Below, piece by piece: positions 60,989 to 64,000 of a DNA stretch of 64,000 nucleotides. A model generated the notes under the pieces. That model did no database searches, was not told where the DNA came from, and worked only from the letters and a program-made list of their open reading frames with translations. The stretch's first letter is position 1. Every line of letters starts with the position of its first letter. The stretch is from Atlantibacter hermannii (lineage in GTDB: Bacteria; Pseudomonadota; Gammaproteobacteria; Enterobacterales; Enterobacteriaceae): NCBI RefSeq assembly GCF_009907385.1, contig NZ_JAAATR010000112.1, forward strand, positions 148,992 through 212,991, in the 5' to 3' direction. The position numbers and the translations under genes are program-made.

Positions 60989-62884
60989 TTAGATTTTGAA
61001 GCCCGCCACCACCAGCTCCAGCTGGTTAGATTGTTCTTCCATAGACTGCGCGGCGGCAGAGACTTGTTCTACCAGCGCGGCGTTCTGCTGGGTGGTGCTG
61101 TCGAGCTGGTTAATCGCCAGGTTGATCTGGTCGATGCCGCGGCTCTGCTCGCTGCTGGCGGAGCTGATTTCCGAGATCAGCACGGTCACGCCTTCTACCC
61201 GCTCCATCAATGCATCCATGGTGGTGCCGGCCTGGCGCACCAGGTCGCTGCCCTGCTCGATGTTGCCGACCGATTCTTCAATCAGCTTTTTGATCTCCTG
61301 AGCCGCCTGCGCGCTACGGCTTGCCAGATTACGCACTTCGCCAGCCACCACCGCGAAGCCACGGCCCTGCTCGCCAGCGCGAGCGGCTTCCACCGCCGCG
61401 TTAAGCGCCAGAATATTGGTCTGGAAGGCGATGCCGTCGATCACGCCGATGATATCCACCACTTTGCCCGATGAGGTGTTGATCTTATCCATGGTGCTGA
61501 TCACTTTGCTCGCTACCGTCGCCCCTTCCCGCGCCGCGTCGGAGGCCTGGGTCGCCAGTTGATTGGCCTGCACCGCGTTGTCGGCGTTCTGGCGAACCGT
61601 GCTGGTCAGTTGCTCCATGGACGCCGCCGTTTCCACAATCGACGCTGACTGCTGTTCAGTCCGCGAAGAAAGATCGAGGTTGCCGCCGGCAATCTGGCGC
61701 GAGGCCGAGGAGATCGCCAGCGCACTCTGCCCCACCTGGCTCATCAAATCCTGCAGGTAGGCAATAAAGCTGTTGAAACTGTTGATAACCGCGTTGAACT
61801 CCGGGCTTTTGCTTTGCGGCAGACGCTGGGTTAAATCCGCGCCGCCGCTGGACAGCGACAGAATGTTTTTATTCAGCGCATCCAGATTTCTGAAGATGGT
61901 GCGCACAAAGCCTAACAGCGCCAGGATCAACAGCAGGCCAAGGCCAATCTGCACCAGGGAAATCTGGGTAATGATGCTGGAGGACTGGCGGGACAGCAGG
62001 CTGGACGGAATATCCACCACCAGATACCACGGGCTGCCGCTGATGGACTGCACCATCAGGGTTTGCTCGCCGTTTTCGCCGTTATACACGCCGCTGACGT
62101 GTTCCGCACCCGCCTGCTTCAACAGTTGCATTACGGTGGCTTCCGCCGGGATTTTCAGATCGCGCAGGTATTGCAGGTCCGCTTTCCCCTGTTCCGGAGA
62201 GCCATTGCCGACCACTTTACCGTCCTGCTCAACGATCAGGACGCGTCCCTGGCTGGCTTCGCTCATCTGCTTCGCCAGATTGTTGAAGAAGCCGAGCGTG
62301 ACATCAATGGTGGCGACGCCCCAGACTTTACCGTCGCGCCAGATTGCCATGGCGCAGTTGGTGCGCGGCTGTGGGCTGGCGGCGTCCTGATAGGCTTTAG
62401 CCCAGGCGCATTCGCCCTTCGGCGCGTTCATGCCGTCTTTGTACCAGGGCTGTTCCCAGTATTTATCGGACTCCGGCTGGTTCCAGACGGTGTTGACCTG
62501 CAAGTTGCCGCCGCTGTCGCGCGCGAAGAAGGTGCTGAAGCGGTCGCGCTCCGGCGCACGGTTGCCCGGCAGCGGCCAAATCCCGCCGCCAAACACGTTA
62601 AGATCGTGGTACTGGTTCACCAGATTGGGCAGCAGCTGGTCGATTTGATCGCTTTGCAGGCTGCTGACTACTTCGGTGATCGTGCGCTGCTGCGCTCTGA
62701 CGCGGTTCATCTGTTCGGTAATGGCGTCGCTCTGATCGTCCACTTTATAGCGGATCAATTCGCTTTCCGTCGCGATAAGCTGTGGTGCCACAAACTGGCG
62801 AATGACCAGAAACGTCACCCCCAGTAAAACCACAAAAAAGCCGATAAGCATAAGGGTGAAGCGAGAGTGCGTTGTTTTCCACAT
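60989..62884 (-). CDS. Methyl-accepting chemotaxis protein with a Cache domain
   Basis: 631 residues. First helix (FTLMLIGFFVVLLGVTFLVI), a periplasmic double-Cache-type domain (about 35-300, with YWEQPWYKDGM and VWGVATIDVTLGFF), second helix (ISLVQIGLGLLLILALLGFVRTIF), a HAMP-like stretch, then the cytosolic hairpin with the highly conserved tip IDGIAFQTNILALNAAVEAARAGEQGRGFAVVAGEVR. No NWETF-type CheR tether at the C terminus, so it would rely on other receptors for methylation. The ligand is probably an amino or organic acid, by domain type. It has its own sigma28 promoter. Confidence 0.93.
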   Translation of the reverse strand: MWKTTHSRFTLMLIGFFVVLLGVTFLVIRQFVAPQLIATESELIRYKVDDQSDAITEQMNRVRAQQRTITEVVSSLQSDQIDQLLPNLVNQYHDLNVFGGGIWPLPGNRAPERDRFSTFFARDSGGNLQVNTVWNQPESDKYWEQPWYKDGMNAPKGECAWAKAYQDAASPQPRTNCAMAIWRDGKVWGVATIDVTLGFFNNLAKQMSEASQGRVLIVEQDGKVVGNGSPEQGKADLQYLRDLKIPAEATVMQLLKQAGAEHVSGVYNGENGEQTLMVQSISGSPWYLVVDIPSSLLSRQSSSIITQISLVQIGLGLLLILALLGFVRTIFRNLDALNKNILSLSSGGADLTQRLPQSKSPEFNAVINSFNSFIAYLQDLMSQVGQSALAISSASRQIAGGNLDLSSRTEQQSASIVETAASMEQLTSTVRQNADNAVQANQLATQASDAAREGATVASKVISTMDKINTSSGKVVDIIGVIDGIAFQTNILALNAAVEAARAGEQGRGFAVVAGEVRNLASRSAQAAQEIKKLIEESVGNIEQGSDLVRQAGTTMDALMERVEGVTVLISEISSASSEQSRGIDQINLAINQLDSTTQQNAALVEQVSAAAQSMEEQSNQLELVVAGFKI

Positions 62885-62918
62885 GATGTATAAGCTTATG
62901 CAAGGAGAGATACATCAT

Positions 62919-62945
62919 TTAACGACCCGGCAGGGCATTTCTTTA
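62919..62945 (-). promoter_or_regulatory. FliA (sigma28) promoter of the chemoreceptor gene
   Basis: On the minus strand TAAA (62942-62945) and GTCGTTAA (62919-62926) are exactly 15 bases apart. The -10 matches the GCCGATAA consensus at six of eight positions and the -35 fully. It lies about 35 bases before the start codon, the usual arrangement for class 3 flagellar genes. Confidence 0.75.
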
Positions 62946-63217
62946 GGCAGGTCCGGCCTGAAAGCGTGAAGTTACGCCAGTAAAATGATAACGCCATGAA
63001 AAGATTGCATTTTTAATTAAACCAGCCTGAAAAAGGATTATCGCATTACTTTTCATAGGGATAGGTTTTTTATTACTGGCTATTCGCCAACAAATAGTGC
63101 CATCGCATACCTGGCGAGGCAGCAACGTGCGGCCATAGCGCTGCCAGCGGGCAGGGGTTCTGCTATCATCCCCCTTAACAGAATGGAAAGATGAATTTGT
63201 TTACGGGAGTTTCTGGA

Positions 63218-63889
63218 ATGAGCACCACGCCACACGCTGCAAAAGTTCTGTCAGTTTTTGATTTCGACGGTACTCTGACGCACCACGACAGCTTTATTCC
63301 CTTTCTCCGCTTTGCTTTCGGCAAGCGCGTATTCGCTGCGCGCATGGTGCGTCTGGCCTTGCCGACCCTGCGCTGCATGCGCAAAAAACTCACCCGGGAC
63401 GAGCTGAAAGAAGTGCTGATCCAGACCTTCCTGACCGGCGTTGACGAGCACTGGGTGCGCCAGAAAGCGCAGGCGTTTTGCGAGATTTACTGGACCCGCC
63501 TGATGCGCCCCACCGGCCTGCTGGCGGTGGCGGCGGAGGTAAATTCCGGTGCGGAAGTGACCATCTGTTCCGCCTCCCCCGCTATGGTGCTGCAACCCTT
63601 CGCCGATCGGCTGGGGATCAAGCTTATCGGCACCCAGCTGGAAGTGAGCGACGGCACGTTGACAGGCCGCATTACCGGCCACAACTGCCGCTGCGAGCAA
63701 AAAGTGAAACGTCTGGAGAGCGTCTACGGGCATCTGGGCGAGTACCATCTGCGCGCATGGGGCGACACGCGTGGCGATTATGAACTGCTGGCAGCGGCGC
63801 AGGACGCCCACTGGCGGCATTTTCATCCCGCATGGTCGAAGCGTCGCTCGCCGGTCCAGCGGGTGCGGGTGACGGAGTTGCCGGAGTAA
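63218..63889 (+). CDS. HAD-IB family phosphatase
   Basis: 223 residues from a start at 63218 with a gggag site; an ATG at 63191 is possible. All HAD motifs are seen: VFDFDGTLT (Asp15 and Asp17), ICSASPAM (motif II Ser), CEQKVKRLE (motif III Lys) and WGDTRGDYELL (motif IV). The SerB-like IB layout suggests a small phosphate-monoester substrate, not determinable here. It is related only distantly to PgpC (YfhB), also HAD-IB. A repeat array follows 26 bases after the stop. Confidence 0.85.
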   Translation: MSTTPHAAKVLSVFDFDGTLTHHDSFIPFLRFAFGKRVFAARMVRLALPTLRCMRKKLTRDELKEVLIQTFLTGVDEHWVRQKAQAFCEIYWTRLMRPTGLLAVAAEVNSGAEVTICSASPAMVLQPFADRLGIKLIGTQLEVSDGTLTGRITGHNCRCEQKVKRLESVYGHLGEYHLRAWGDTRGDYELLAAAQDAHWRHFHPAWSKRRSPVQRVRVTELPE

Positions 63890-63914
63890 TGGCGGGGGAT
63901 CCGATCGGGCTATA

Positions 63915-64000
63915 GTTTCGTTCGGGGGAAGGGTTTCGTTCGAAGGGGGGGTCGTTCGGTGGAGTGGTTTCGTTCGGTGGAATTGTTCCGTTCGCTCAGA
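63915..64000 (+). repeat. Degenerate 16-18 bp tandem array, related to the 30.8 kb array
   Basis: Units start at 63915, 63933, 63951, 63967 and 63985, each beginning gtttcgttcg (or a close variant), then ggtgga-type sequence. Compared with the reverse complement of the 23-bp unit they lack a cgtca-like five-base segment. The array runs out of the window, so its length is unknown. Confidence 0.8.

Noticed and set aside
62943..63125. 60-codon minus-strand frame upstream of the chemoreceptor
   Set aside because: No ribosome site or homology; it overlaps the sigma28 promoter.

Overview
This is a chromosomal window from a member of the Enterobacteriaceae. From about position 1 to 49,700 the gene order is that of the E. 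coli K-12 yajO-hemB interval (roughly the 8-10 minute region), read in the reverse direction, and most proteins are recognisably close to their E. coli counterparts in length and motif. Base composition is GC-rich throughout, with dense coding and many rho-independent terminators at E. coli-like positions. The accessory genes (an OlsF-type ornithine lipid synthase, a second MetNIQ-type transporter, a peroxiredoxin of the Salmonella tsaA type, a chemoreceptor with a flagellar-sigma promoter) suggest a motile Enterobacter/Kosakonia/Klebsiella-like lineage rather than Escherichia. The species cannot be fixed from the sequence alone.

Layout. 1-4 kb: end of yajO, then the operon nrdR-ribD-ribE-nusB-thiL (minus strand), without the pgpA gene that normally follows thiL. 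4-13.7 kb: yajI, tsx, a degenerate M24 peptidase-like gene where E. coli has yajD, then queA-tgt-yajC-secD-secF and acpH. 13.8-18.6 kb: an accessory block with a 2-Cys peroxiredoxin and an uncharacterised membrane pair (DUF3999 + DUF2339). 18.6-30.4 kb: malZ, proY, brnQ, phoR-phoB and sbcD-sbcC, with a clear Pho box before phoB. 30.36-31.0 kb: a 640-bp non-coding composite of several repeat types where E. coli has araJ. 31-43.6 kb: mak, rdgC, ppnP, aroM, yaiA, aroL, a DUF2076 gene, yaiI, proC, dgcC, psiF, iraP (phoA absent), an MdtG-like transporter, an extensin-type Zn-peptidase candidate and ddlA, yaiZ. 43.8-49.6 kb: yaiY, sbmA-yaiW with a sigmaE-like promoter, ampH, a yhaV toxin gene interrupted by one amber codon, and hemB.

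49.7-64 kb is accessory and no longer follows E. coli: olsF, asr with its RstA box, a GNAT acetyltransferase, a GGDEF-EAL protein, a MocR regulator divergent from a carboxymuconolactone-decarboxylase-like protein, a MetN/MetI/MetQ-type ABC operon, a GST, a DJ-1/PfpI protein, a chemoreceptor and a HAD phosphatase. The GGDEF-EAL gene and the chemoreceptor gene each carry a near-consensus FliA (sigma28) promoter with exact 15-base spacing, so they are probably co-expressed with flagella.

Themes that link genes: envelope and peptidoglycan (ddlA, ampH, extensin-like gene, sbmA-yaiW, tsx, olsF), phosphate sensing (phoBR, psiF), aromatic biosynthesis (aroL-yaiA-aroM), riboflavin/thiamine (ribD-ribE-thiL), queuosine (queA-tgt) and cyclic-di-GMP/motility (dgcC, GGDEF-EAL, chemoreceptor). 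The most unexplained DNA is the 30.4-31.0 kb repeat composite. Its 23-bp tandem array has an inverted relative at the very end of the window (63,915-64,000). No tRNA, rRNA, insertion sequence, prophage or CRISPR array was seen.
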